From JAJDXO01 sp965207535 (GTDB lineage Bacteria > Pseudomonadota > Alphaproteobacteria > Rhodospirillales > UBA2165), in the NCBI GenBank assembly GCA_965207535.1, contig CBDBMR010000012.1, positions 186,001 through 250,000 on the forward strand: 64,000 bases of DNA. Reading direction: 5' to 3'. The notes under the pieces were generated by a model. It was not told the origin of the DNA and did not search any database. It worked only from the letters and a program-made list of their open reading frames with translations. Numbering within the stretch: the stretch's first letter is position 1; the number at the start of each line of letters is the position of its first letter. A program made the translations under genes and the position numbers. Positions 33,396 to 41,617 of this stretch are shown here, one piece after another.

Positions 33396-34438
33396 GCCTG
33401 TTCCAATCCCGTGAAACCGTCTTCCCGAAGCAGCCGCGCGAGGTCCCGTGAAATTTCGGACACGATGCCCGGCCCATGGAAAATCAGCGCCGAGTAAATT
33501 TGCACCAGCGACGCCCCTGCCCTGATTTTTCGATAAGCGTCCTGGGCGGATGCAATTCCGCCGACGCCGACGATGGGAATCGCGCCGCCGGTCCGGCGGT
33601 AAATGTCCGTCAGGACTTCGGTTGAACGTTCGAAGAGAGGCGCGCCGGAAAGGCCGCCCGTCTCCGAGCGGTGCCGGCTGGCAAGGCCGGCCGGCCGTTC
33701 AATGGTCGTATTGGTGGCGACAATGCCTTCCACCGACCGATCCACCGCGAATTCGCAGATGGCGTGCAGCTCGTTTCGATCCAGATCCGGCGCCAGCTTG
33801 AGGACGACAGGCACACCCTCCGCGCCCGCCTCACGGCGGGCTTCCCGGACGCCGTCGAAAATCCGGGTCAGGTTGTCCAGTGTCTGCAGCGATCTGAGGC
33901 CGGGCGTATTCGGCGAGGAGACATTGACGACGATATAGTCCGCGTGAGGCGCCACCGCCCGCGCACCTTCCGCATAATCCTCGATGCGATCCGGCGAATC
34001 CTTGTTCGCGCCGACATTGGCGCCGATGACAACGCCGCCGTCGCGGGTCCGGGCCGAAAGCCTGGAAACAAATGCAGGGAGACCGTCATTGTTGAAGCCC
34101 AAGCGATTGATGATGGCCCGGTCTTCATCCAACCGAAATAACCTGGGCTTCGGATTTCCAGGTTGCGGTCTGGGCGTGACCGTACCCACCTCGATAAATC
34201 CGAAACCGAGAGACGTGAGGCCCCGAAGGGCGACGCAATTCTTGTCGAACCCGGCGGCCAGGCCGATGGGATTCCTGAACGCCTTTCCCCATACTTGGGA
34301 CAAAAGGATTTCGTCATCGGCGGACGGCCGGGTTCCCGCCACGCCCCATTTCAGCGCTGTGATTGCGAGATCGTGAGCGGTCTCCGCATTCAATTTGTGG
34401 AGCGCCCAAACGCCGGCGCGGTCAATTATCGGCAACAT
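33374..34438 (-). CDS. pyrD: Dihydroorotate dehydrogenase (quinone), class 2
   Basis: The 354-residue membrane-associated flavoprotein oxidises dihydroorotate to orotate in pyrimidine synthesis and passes electrons to quinone. It has an N-terminal helical part typical of class 2 (MLPIIDRAGVWALHKLNAETAHDLAI), then NPIGLAAGFDKN, GFIEVGTVTPRPQPGNPKPRLFRL, the active-site loop NVSSPNTPGLRSLQ with the catalytic Ser, and GGLSGAPL and VGVGGIASA for FMN binding. Length is normal. The 3' end is duplicated downstream (33012-33047). Confidence 0.96.
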   Translation of the reverse strand: MLPIIDRAGVWALHKLNAETAHDLAITALKWGVAGTRPSADDEILLSQVWGKAFRNPIGLAAGFDKNCVALRGLTSLGFGFIEVGTVTPRPQPGNPKPRLFRLDEDRAIINRLGFNNDGLPAFVSRLSARTRDGGVVIGANVGANKDSPDRIEDYAEGARAVAPHADYIVVNVSSPNTPGLRSLQTLDNLTRIFDGVREARREAGAEGVPVVLKLAPDLDRNELHAICEFAVDRSVEGIVATNTTIERPAGLASRHRSETGGLSGAPLFERSTEVLTDIYRRTGGAIPIVGVGGIASAQDAYRKIRAGASLVQIYSALIFHGPGIVSEISRDLARLLREDGFTGLEQAVGIDSK

Positions 34439-34507
34439 CCATCATCCCGTTGAGCTCCGCGCCTTCTTATAGACGCAGAGTTCGATCGGCGCCATGGCGC
34501 GGCAGGG

Positions 34508-36544
34508 CTAGACGATCAGCCAGAACGGGAAGGTGTCGGGCAGAATCTCCGGAAGCCAGATCTTCAGATAGGAATGATGGAAGCTCAGGTGCATGATCCG
34601 CTCGTAAAAGCCGACCAGGAACAACCAGCCGCAGCCCGCATACATCAGAGCGAGGCGCCGGGAATACCCTCCCCAACGAATGAGGTAGGCGGCTATGAAT
34701 ATTGGAATAGCCAGTTTTTGACCCACCACGAGCATTATCAGCAGCATCAGTATCAGGTAGCCGAAGAACGTCGCCGACTTCGCCAAAACCGCCTGCTCGG
34801 AGCCTACGGCCATTGCCCCGCCAAGGCCTCCGTTCATCGATGTCGCCGCTCGAAGATCCCGGGTATCGAAAAAGAAGGTGAAGGCCGCGAATATCACCCC
34901 CGGTACGGCAATGGTAATGGGAAATGCCTGAACCGAATCCGGCCATTGCAGCGCGTGAATACCCGCACCCGCAAAGACGACCAGCAATCCCAGCGAGAAG
35001 GGCCAGGAAACGACCGGGTTCTTTGCGCGGCCCTCGCCGGCATCGGGCTCGCTTCCCTCATCGTCGGAACGTTTTGCCTTGATGACGCCCCGTGCGGCAA
35101 AAACGATGGTGAGGACGATCAGTGCAAAAATGATGAGAACGATTGGCCGCCCCATCCAACCAATGCCGTCGTAGGCGCGCATGCTGATCTGGAAGGAATT
35201 TTCCATTATGGAGCCGAGGATGAGGGCGAGGATGAGCGGGGGCCGCGGCCACCCGCCCTTCTTCATGGTGTAGCCCACGATCCCCATGATGATGCAGGTC
35301 ACCCAGTCACCGACCGAGGAACCGCCAAGCCACGCACCCATGAAGACGAACAGGATCACGCCCGGGACGAGCAGATGACCCGGAAGGAATGCAACTCGAG
35401 CGATCTGACGACTCCAGACCATCAAGAGCGCGGTCGCCATGATATTGGCCACGACGATCATCCACACCATTCCAAAGGTCAGGTGCAGTTCGGAGGTCAG
35501 CATATCCGGACCGGGCTTCAGGCCTTGGATAAGGAGCGCACCCAACAGGATGGCTGCACCCAGGCTCCCGGGGATGCCGAACGCCACGGTCGGAACCAAT
35601 GAGCCCCCTTTGGTCGCGTTGTTGGCTGCTTCCGGTGCGATAACGCCGCGAATGTCACCCTGGCCGAATTGCGATTTGTCTTTTGCGCTCTGAACCGCAT
35701 GACCGTACGCAACCCAGTCGACGATTGCCGCACCCAGGCCCGGCAACATGCCCACATAGGTCCCGATCGCCGCACACCGCGTCGCAAGCCACCAATGACG
35801 AAAAGCGTCCTTGATGCCCTCGATCATCCCGCCGCCGCCGGCCTGTTCCTTGGGAACACGGGAGATGGAGATATTGCGGGTCGCCAGCTCCATGAGTTCG
35901 GGAATCGCGAAAAGCCCCAGAACCACGGGAATGAGAGGCAAATTGTCGATGAGGTAGTCGGTGCCGAAATAGTAACGTGGAATGGCTACCGTCTCGGCAT
36001 ACCCGATTGTCGACATCATCAACCCGAGGGCCGCAACCGCCAGGCCTTTCATGATCGATCCGCCGCTCAGGGAACCGACCATCGCGAGGCCCAGAACGCC
36101 CAGCATGAAGAGTTCCGGGGACCCGAACGCGAGGATGATGGGCAGGATGAGCGGCAGCGATGCGGCGAGGATCAAGGCGCCAAATACCCCGCCAAATGCA
36201 GAGACGGTAAAGGCGGCGCCGAATGCCCGCGACGCATGCCCCTTTTGGGCCAGCGGGTAACCATCCAATATCGTTGCCTGGGAGGCGGCGGTGCCGGGAA
36301 TTCCCAGCATCACCGACGCGATGGTGTCACTGGTCGTGGTGACGGCGAACATCCCCAACAGGAGAGCGAAAGCCGGCACCGGATCCATGCCGAAGGTGAA
36401 CGGCAACAGGAGAACCAGCCCGATGATGCCGCCGAGACCCGGAATGGCGCCAAGCCAAATTCCAATGAAAACGCCGAGAAACAGGAAGCCGATCGACGGC
36501 CACTCGAATACCTGGCTCAGCCCCAGTAAGAATGCCTCAAGCAT
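34508..36544 (-). CDS. Tripartite tricarboxylate transporter permease, TctA with TctB-like C-terminal part
   Basis: The first 500 residues are TctA: GAIPGLGGIIGLVLLLPFTFGMDP, SVMLGIPGTAASQATILDGYPLAQKG, then a second half with GMLPGLGAAIVDWVAYGHA and APEAANNATKGGSLVPTVAFGIPG. Residues from about 510 to 678 form four further hydrophobic segments resembling the small TctB subunit, so this looks like a natural TctA-TctB fusion. No TctC binding protein is adjacent, so it must use one encoded elsewhere. GGGAGCGGA lies upstream of the ATG, and a dyad at 36692-36718 could be an operator. Substrate unknown. Confidence 0.88.
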   Translation of the reverse strand: MLEAFLLGLSQVFEWPSIGFLFLGVFIGIWLGAIPGLGGIIGLVLLLPFTFGMDPVPAFALLLGMFAVTTTSDTIASVMLGIPGTAASQATILDGYPLAQKGHASRAFGAAFTVSAFGGVFGALILAASLPLILPIILAFGSPELFMLGVLGLAMVGSLSGGSIMKGLAVAALGLMMSTIGYAETVAIPRYYFGTDYLIDNLPLIPVVLGLFAIPELMELATRNISISRVPKEQAGGGGMIEGIKDAFRHWWLATRCAAIGTYVGMLPGLGAAIVDWVAYGHAVQSAKDKSQFGQGDIRGVIAPEAANNATKGGSLVPTVAFGIPGSLGAAILLGALLIQGLKPGPDMLTSELHLTFGMVWMIVVANIMATALLMVWSRQIARVAFLPGHLLVPGVILFVFMGAWLGGSSVGDWVTCIIMGIVGYTMKKGGWPRPPLILALILGSIMENSFQISMRAYDGIGWMGRPIVLIIFALIVLTIVFAARGVIKAKRSDDEGSEPDAGEGRAKNPVVSWPFSLGLLVVFAGAGIHALQWPDSVQAFPITIAVPGVIFAAFTFFFDTRDLRAATSMNGGLGGAMAVGSEQAVLAKSATFFGYLILMLLIMLVVGQKLAIPIFIAAYLIRWGGYSRRLALMYAGCGWLFLVGFYERIMHLSFHHSYLKIWLPEILPDTFPFWLIV

Positions 36545-36691
36545 GTTGCGCTCCGCTCCCGGTAAACCTAAGCCGCAACATGCCGGAGCCGGCCAAACCG
36601 GAACACTGCGGAGGCGAGTGGCTCCGAGTTCCAGTCAGTACCTATCGGCTTGCGACGATCCGCATCCCAAAATTGTGCGATGGAATTCCCA

Positions 36692-36718
36692 CCGTATTCA
36701 CAATACTGGGCAATACGG
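36692..36718. promoter_or_regulatory. Candidate operator dyad upstream of the tctA fusion gene
   Basis: CCGTATT (36692-36698) and AATACGG (36712-36718) form a perfect 7-bp dyad, with an inner GTATT-CAC-AATAC. It lies about 150-175 bp upstream of the transporter start. GTAT/ATAC half-sites of this kind suit GntR-type regulators, but the regulator is unknown. Confidence 0.35.
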
Positions 36719-36755
36719 ATCATGATCGCAATGCTCGATTTGCAATTGCGGTCAA

Positions 36756-36778
36756 GACTTTCGGACGGCGTAGGCCGG
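36756..36778. repeat. 23-bp dispersed repeat, second copy
   Basis: Exact match to 1374-1396 (begins GACTTTCGGACGGCG, ends TAGGCCGG). Both lie in non-coding gaps next to palindromes. Confidence 0.7.
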
Positions 36779-36793
36779 AGGTGACGCTTCCAG

Positions 36794-37086
36794 CCCGTAT
36801 TTCCCGTCAGGGTCACGGCCTGCGTCGCGTCCAGGCGTTCGAGCCGCCAGGAGCGGCCCGAAAAGCGTAGCGGCACCTACGGTTGAGGGCCGCGACGACG
36901 CGGGCGGGCGCCGGGGCGCGACCCGAAGGGCGGCGCTCTCGGGCCAACAGCGTGCGTCGAGGCGCTTGCCCGATGTCACCGCATCACGCGCCCGCGCGCG
37001 TGTGAACGCGCGACGCGCGGCGCGCCTCTCCTGCTCCGTCGGCCCGACAACGCCGCGCAGACCATGACCCTGGCGGGAAATGCGGG
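36794..37086. repeat. Inverted repeat pair flanking GC-rich DNA
   Basis: 36794-36829 (CCCGTATTTCCCGTCAGGGT...) and 37052-37086 are imperfect inverted copies, about 30 of 35 positions matching. The interior of about 220 bp has no gene. It could be a degenerate mobile unit. Confidence 0.5.
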
Positions 37087-37149
37087 CTAGCGATTCTTGA
37101 AACCCGGCGGCATCAATGCCCGGTCGCCGAACCACCAGACGGTCGCCGT

Positions 37150-37290
37150 CGAAGCGGAGAAGAATACGTCAAGAAACTGGTCGGCGGATCGCGGGCCAAC
37201 ACCTATACCCTGGTCTCCTACAACGCCGCGCCGATCGAGAATAAGACCCTGCTGTGGGCCGCGCCGGTGGTCTGGGTCAAGCGCGCTTAG
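37150..37290 (+). pseudogene. 3' remnant of an unknown gene
   Basis: A frame ending at TAG 37288-37290 reads EEYVKKLVGGSRANTYTLVS and ends WAAPVVWVKRA, with coding-like composition but no start. It looks like the C-terminus of a lost gene. No family recognised. Confidence 0.25.
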
Positions 37291-37325
37291 GTTCCAGCGG
37301 CTCCATTCATTTCAGGACGGACGCC

Positions 37326-37619
37326 ATGCCGGTTGACTGGCCGGTTGACTGGCCGGGTGACTGGCGGCGGCTCGGAGAATTGCACCGGCGATATGACGGT
37401 CCGGTCCCGGATGCCGAACGGCGCCTCGCTCTCCACGGCCGCCGGGACAAAATATTTTCACGGCGGCAATTCATGCGGTCGCGCATCGCCTTCTGCTTCG
37501 AGGTTCTGCGGCCCGCGCTCCGCGCCGGGGTCTCGGACCGGCGCCGGCTCACGGAACGCCGGCTCCTCGGTCATTTCCGGGACCTCTCGGCTTACATCAG
37601 GCTGACTTCGGCCGGCTGA
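37326..37619 (+). CDS. Hypothetical protein
   Basis: 97 residues starting MPVDWPVDWPGDWRRLGELH, then a very Arg-rich helical part. The start has a short internal repeat (VDWP VDWP GDW). No family recognised; it could also be non-coding DNA with an open frame in GC-rich sequence. Confidence 0.35.
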   Translation: MPVDWPVDWPGDWRRLGELHRRYDGPVPDAERRLALHGRRDKIFSRRQFMRSRIAFCFEVLRPALRAGVSDRRRLTERRLLGHFRDLSAYIRLTSAG

Positions 37620-38011
37620 AGGCCGGTCCGGTGGGTCGGGCATGACGGGTGGTGCTGAATCAAAGAATCTCGTTATGGCCGGGCGCCACTGGACTGGCTT
37701 TGCCGAGCCAGCCGGCAAAGTGGCCCGGCCATCCACGGGTGCCGCAGCCCCAAAGCGCGGATGCCCGTGTCAAAGCTTGTCCTCCGGCCGGCGAAGCCGG
37801 TCCGGTGGGCACGGGCATGACGGCTTCTCCAACCACAGAGACAGTGAGACGGTGAGATTGGAAGAGATAACCATTCCTCCTCAGTGAACTCTGTGTCTCT
37901 GTGGTGAATATCCTGGATGCCCCGCCACTTTGCCGGCTGGCCGGCAAAGCCGGTCCAGTGGGTCGGGGCATGACGGCTTGGTTTTGGCGATGACGGCTTG
38001 GTTCGCGCCAG
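37620..38011. repeat. Repeat block with REP palindromes and hairpin copy B
   Basis: Contains long palindromes near 37677-37735 and 37914-37980 (with CCGGC/GCCGG cores and GGGGCATGACGG ends) and the hairpin at 37831-37907. No gene. Confidence 0.7.
37831..37907 (+). repeat. 80-bp hairpin element, copy B
   Basis: AACCACAGAGACAGTGAGAC to CTCTGTGTCTCTGTGGTGAA. Same orientation as copy A at 33153-33230. Confidence 0.85.
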
Positions 38012-38920
38012 CTAGCCTTTGAGCCGCGCCCGGGCCTGCTTCACCAGATGCTCGTTGAACCGGCGCCGGGCCCGGGCCGCCTCCTCGGGCGTCCATTCCC
38101 GAAAACCCTTCCCGGCGTCCATGCCCAGTTCCCCGGCCGCCACCTTGTCGGTCAGCAGTTTCTGAGGTTCGGCCGAGCGGTCCAGATCGGCCAGCAGCGT
38201 CCGGTGAATGTCGAGGGTCAGGCCGAGCCCGACGAGATCGGAGTTTTCCAGCGGGCCCATGACGGCGAGCCGCATGCCGAATCCCTCCTTGACCACCAGG
38301 TCGGCGGTCTCCGCATCGCAGATTCCGTTTTCCACCAGGGCGATGGCTTCCCGCTTGAGCGCGTGCTGGAGGCGGTTGCCGATAAAGCCGGGCACGTCCT
38401 TCTTCACGTGGACGGCGGTCTTGCCCACCGAGCGCAGCAGTTCCATCGTCGGTTCGACGATCGCCGGGTCGGTCCGGTCCCCCTGGATGACTTCCACCAG
38501 CGGCACCAGATGCGGCGGGTTCCAGAAGTGGGTGCCGATCACCCGGCCCGCGTCATCCAGCTCCCGGGCGATTTCGCCGATGGGGAGTCCCGATGTATTG
38601 CTGGCGAGGATCGTCCGACCGCCGGTCAGGGATACCAGGGCGGAAAATATTTGCCGCTTCAGCTCCAGCTTTTCCGGCGCCGCCTCGATCACCAGATCGG
38701 CATCGCCCACCGCGCCCGCGAGGTCGCCCGTCAGCTCCAGGCCATCCAGCGGGGCGGCATCCAGTTCCAGCAGATCGAAAATCGACCGGATGCGCTCGGG
38801 CACGCTCGCCAGCGTATCCGGGTCAGGGTCCTGCAGCGCCACCGGATGCCCGGCGGCCAGAAACACCTGCGCGATGCCGTGGCCCATGAGGCCCGCGCCG
38901 AGGACAGCGATCCGTTTCAT
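38012..38920 (-). CDS. 3-hydroxyacyl-CoA dehydrogenase
   Basis: The 302-residue protein starts with an NAD-binding motif GAGLMGHGIAQVF. It contains ASNTSGLPIGEIA and GTHFWNPPHLVPLVEVIQGD (catalytic His region), PGFIGNRLQHALKREAIALVENG and MGPLENSDLVGL. It oxidises a 3-hydroxyacyl-CoA to 3-ketoacyl-CoA. It is the last gene of a minus-strand operon with an SDR 9 bp upstream, two cyclase-family hydrolases and a flavin monooxygenase, which suggests a catabolic pathway for a cyclic or branched acid. Confidence 0.93.
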   Translation of the reverse strand: MKRIAVLGAGLMGHGIAQVFLAAGHPVALQDPDPDTLASVPERIRSIFDLLELDAAPLDGLELTGDLAGAVGDADLVIEAAPEKLELKRQIFSALVSLTGGRTILASNTSGLPIGEIARELDDAGRVIGTHFWNPPHLVPLVEVIQGDRTDPAIVEPTMELLRSVGKTAVHVKKDVPGFIGNRLQHALKREAIALVENGICDAETADLVVKEGFGMRLAVMGPLENSDLVGLGLTLDIHRTLLADLDRSAEPQKLLTDKVAAGELGMDAGKGFREWTPEEAARARRRFNEHLVKQARARLKG

Positions 38921-38929
38921 CGGCGGCGC

Positions 38930-39742
38930 CTAGCCGGCGGTGAAGCCGCCATCCACATACATGACCTGGCCCGTGCAGAAGTCGGATGCCGGCGAAAGGA
39001 GATACAGCGCCATTCCCATCAGGTCCTCGACCTCCGCCAAACGGCCCAAGGGGATTCGCGAGAGCGATCTGGCGCGGGTCGCCTGCCCCAACTCGTCGTC
39101 TTCGTCATACATCCACGCCGTGAGCTTCGAGCGGAACACGGTCGGCGCGATGGCGTTCACGGTGATGCCGTACTTCGCCCATTCGGTCGCCAATACCCGG
39201 GTCAATGAATCCGTGGCGCCCTTCGAGGCGCAGTAACCGGTATAGCCGGAGATGTTGCCGTGGCGCCCGCGAACGGATGACATCATGACCATCTTGCCCC
39301 TGACCTCGTTTTCGATCCAGTAGGTGCCGAGGGCCTTGGCCATGAACCAGTTGCCCCGGACATTGGCATCCATGACCGCCTGCCAGGTCTCATAGTCGAG
39401 TTCGTGGATGAACCCGGCCTTGTTGTAGCCGGACCCGATCGCCAGCATGTCGGCGCCGCCGAACTCGTCGAGGGCGGCCTCGAGCATGGCCTCGGCGTCT
39501 TCGAGCGTATCGGGCCGCCGGTAGACGGGAATTGCGTTTCCGCCGGCGTCCTTCACATCGGCGACCGCCTCGTCCAGGTCTTCCCTGGTCCCGGATGCCA
39601 TGACCACATTCGCGCCTAGCGCGCCCAACGCAATCGAGACACCGCGCCCGAACGCGCCCGAGGCGCCGGTCACGACGGCGGTCTTGCCCTTCACGTCGAA
39701 CATGCTAAGCGGATTCCTGAGGGTGTCGCTGATCTCCCCCAT
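38930..39742 (-). CDS. SDR-family oxidoreductase
   Basis: The 270-residue protein has the NAD(P) motif TGASGAFGRG, active-site Ser in MMSSVRG and YCASK (the YxxxK motif). It is therefore a canonical classical SDR. The ATG at 39742 is chosen because GGAGG lies just upstream; earlier in-frame codons lie in the cyclase gene region. It is followed after 9 bp by the 3-hydroxyacyl-CoA dehydrogenase. The substrate is probably a hydroxy or keto intermediate of the operon's pathway. Confidence 0.9.
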   Translation of the reverse strand: MGEISDTLRNPLSMFDVKGKTAVVTGASGAFGRGVSIALGALGANVVMASGTREDLDEAVADVKDAGGNAIPVYRRPDTLEDAEAMLEAALDEFGGADMLAIGSGYNKAGFIHELDYETWQAVMDANVRGNWFMAKALGTYWIENEVRGKMVMMSSVRGRHGNISGYTGYCASKGATDSLTRVLATEWAKYGITVNAIAPTVFRSKLTAWMYDEDDELGQATRARSLSRIPLGRLAEVEDLMGMALYLLSPASDFCTGQVMYVDGGFTAG

Positions 39743-39777
39743 GCGGGCCTCCCAATTCCGTTGCCAAGGTCTTTTCG

Positions 39778-40608
39778 TCAGCTGCCGGTCTCGAACCGGA
39801 AATTCTGTTCGGGATCGATCACCGCCAATATGCGCACCCCGCATCCGTCTCCGCCCTCCCAACGCCATGGGAAGCACATGAAGGTGCAGCGCTTGCCGGT
39901 TACCTCGTCCAGATCCCCGCCCACATTCTCGATACCCGGGATGCCGCCGCCGATCATCAGCGTCTTGTGTCCGGCCTCCCAATCCGGGAAGTCCTCCTTC
40001 GGATCCCGGCCGAACTCGGCTTTGTATTCCTCGATCAGGTGGGGGTGGGTCGGCCCAAGGCCATGATCGACCAGCTTGGTCGCCATGGGATGGTCGTTGG
40101 ATTGCACGTCATAACCCACCAGTTTGACCTTCTTGTCCACCAGCCACTGGGCGCCTTCCTTGTAGATGCCCGGCGAGTAGGCGAAGTAGTCGTCGGTGTC
40201 GTCCATGTGATGATGCATGCCGGTATTGATCATCACCATGTCGCCTTCGCGGATTTTCGGCCGGGCATTTTCCAAATCCTCGGGCGTGATCACTTCCCAG
40301 CGCTTTTTCGGAATCGAAACCGCCACGCCGGTGCCGAAGAACCGCCAGATGGGATAATCCATGATATGCGGCGTATTTTCCGTCACATGGAGGGGAGCAT
40401 CCATATGGGTGCCCCGGTGCATGATGCCTTCGAACTCGGCCTGGTAGACGCCGTCCTTGGCATGGAATTTCCTGACGTGGACGTTGACCCCCGGGGTCGA
40501 CGGCCACTCCGGCATGTGATGACCCCAATTCTGGCTCAGATTGTAAATGGTCAGGCTTTCATTGCCGCCCGCCAGATCCAGGTCTTCGGATGTGCGGATA
40601 TCGTCCAT
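39778..40608 (-). CDS. Cyclase-family (kynurenine-formamidase-like) metal hydrolase, copy 1
   Basis: The 276-residue protein has the family metal motif HRGTHMDAPLH with the expected His, Asp and His. It also has the downstream segment VKLVGYDVQSNDHPMATK. The superfamily includes kynurenine formamidase and isatin hydrolase. The start is one base after the stop of copy 2 (TGACATG). Two adjacent paralogues imply two similar ring-opening or amide-hydrolysing steps, or heteromers. Confidence 0.88.
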   Translation of the reverse strand: MDDIRTSEDLDLAGGNESLTIYNLSQNWGHHMPEWPSTPGVNVHVRKFHAKDGVYQAEFEGIMHRGTHMDAPLHVTENTPHIMDYPIWRFFGTGVAVSIPKKRWEVITPEDLENARPKIREGDMVMINTGMHHHMDDTDDYFAYSPGIYKEGAQWLVDKKVKLVGYDVQSNDHPMATKLVDHGLGPTHPHLIEEYKAEFGRDPKEDFPDWEAGHKTLMIGGGIPGIENVGGDLDEVTGKRCTFMCFPWRWEGGDGCGVRILAVIDPEQNFRFETGS

Positions 40609-40609
40609 G

Positions 40610-41422
40610 TCAGTCCACCTCCTTGCCGCTGTCGATCCGGCAGTTTCCGCCGGGATCGATCATGGCCACGAATCTCACCGGGCACGCATCGCCCTCGTCC
40701 CATTTCCACGGCGCGCCGTGGAACGTGGCCCGCTTGCCGAGCAGATCATCCACATCCCCGCCGACCTGTTCAATGGTGGGGATGCCCGCGGCCAACAGCG
40801 TCTTGTGCGCCGCGTTCCACTCGGGAAAATCGTCCTTCGCACTGCGCCCCGTCGCCTCCTCGTATTTCGGAACCAGCCGGTTCATCAGCGGCCCGCCCCG
40901 GTGCGGGCCCAGCGACGTCGCCAGGGGGTGATCGACCTGCGGCGTATCGACGGCCACGAGCTTGACCTCGCGGGCGACCAGCCACTCGGCAGCCTCCTTC
41001 GACAGTCCCGGTGAATCCCCGAAATATTCGAGGCTGTCGGAATATTTATGGTGCCAGCCGGTGACGATAACGACGAAATCGCCGCGCCGGACGCCGGGAG
41101 CCGCCGCTTCGAGGTCTTCCGCGGTCACCAGTTCCCACATCCCCTTGGGAACGGCGAGGACGACGCCATTGCCGAACAGATGCTCCAGCGCGATCTGGCC
41201 GACGGCGGCGCCGCGCTGAACCAGATGAAGCGGCGCATTCATATGAGTGCCGGAATGCATGACCATCCTGATGCGATGGGTCATGACGCCATGTTGCGCG
41301 TGCTTGACGGAACGATACATCCGGACGTCGTCGTCGCCCGGCATGGAGGGCGCGCCCACGCCCCACACGTGGCTGAGCTCGAACAATTGAAGGCCCGAAT
41401 AGGGATCGACAACGGCATTCAT
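40610..41422 (-). CDS. Cyclase-family metal hydrolase, copy 2
   Basis: The 270-residue paralogue of copy 1 shares blocks such as THMNAPLH, VKLVAVDTPQVDHPLAT and FPEWNAAHKTLL. The Asp of the HxGTHxDxPxH motif is Asn here (HSGTHMNAPLH), which may change metal binding. It is the first of the two in the operon, downstream of the flavin monooxygenase after about 195 bp. Its exact substrate is unknown. Confidence 0.86.
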   Translation of the reverse strand: MNAVVDPYSGLQLFELSHVWGVGAPSMPGDDDVRMYRSVKHAQHGVMTHRIRMVMHSGTHMNAPLHLVQRGAAVGQIALEHLFGNGVVLAVPKGMWELVTAEDLEAAAPGVRRGDFVVIVTGWHHKYSDSLEYFGDSPGLSKEAAEWLVAREVKLVAVDTPQVDHPLATSLGPHRGGPLMNRLVPKYEEATGRSAKDDFPEWNAAHKTLLAAGIPTIEQVGGDVDDLLGKRATFHGAPWKWDEGDACPVRFVAMIDPGGNCRIDSGKEVD

Positions 41423-41617
41423 GAGGAGTTTTCCCCGCTAGACTATTTGGCTTCCATCGGGTCCGTTCGCAGCCCGCAAAAACGGATCACGTTCATTTTT
41501 GAGTTGGCATTTTTGAGTTTGGGCCGGTCTTTGTCAAATGCCCAATGGGCATGGGCGCTGACCAGACCTGCGGGACCCCCTCCGGCAAGGGGAACCCGCG
41601 CCGATCCGTGCATCTGC

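Larger units (their letters stand above)
36545..37149. other. Non-coding region upstream of the tctA fusion gene
   Basis: No convincing gene. It contains the dyad at 36692-36718, the 23-bp repeat shared with 1374-1396 at 36756-36778, and an inverted pair of about 35 bp (36794-36829 and 37052-37086) flanking very GC-rich sequence. Confidence 0.45.

Noticed and set aside
37326..37350. Tandem repeat as a mobile-element end
   Set aside because: Only a two- to three-fold GACTGGCCGGTT repeat inside a doubtful reading frame, no partner end found.
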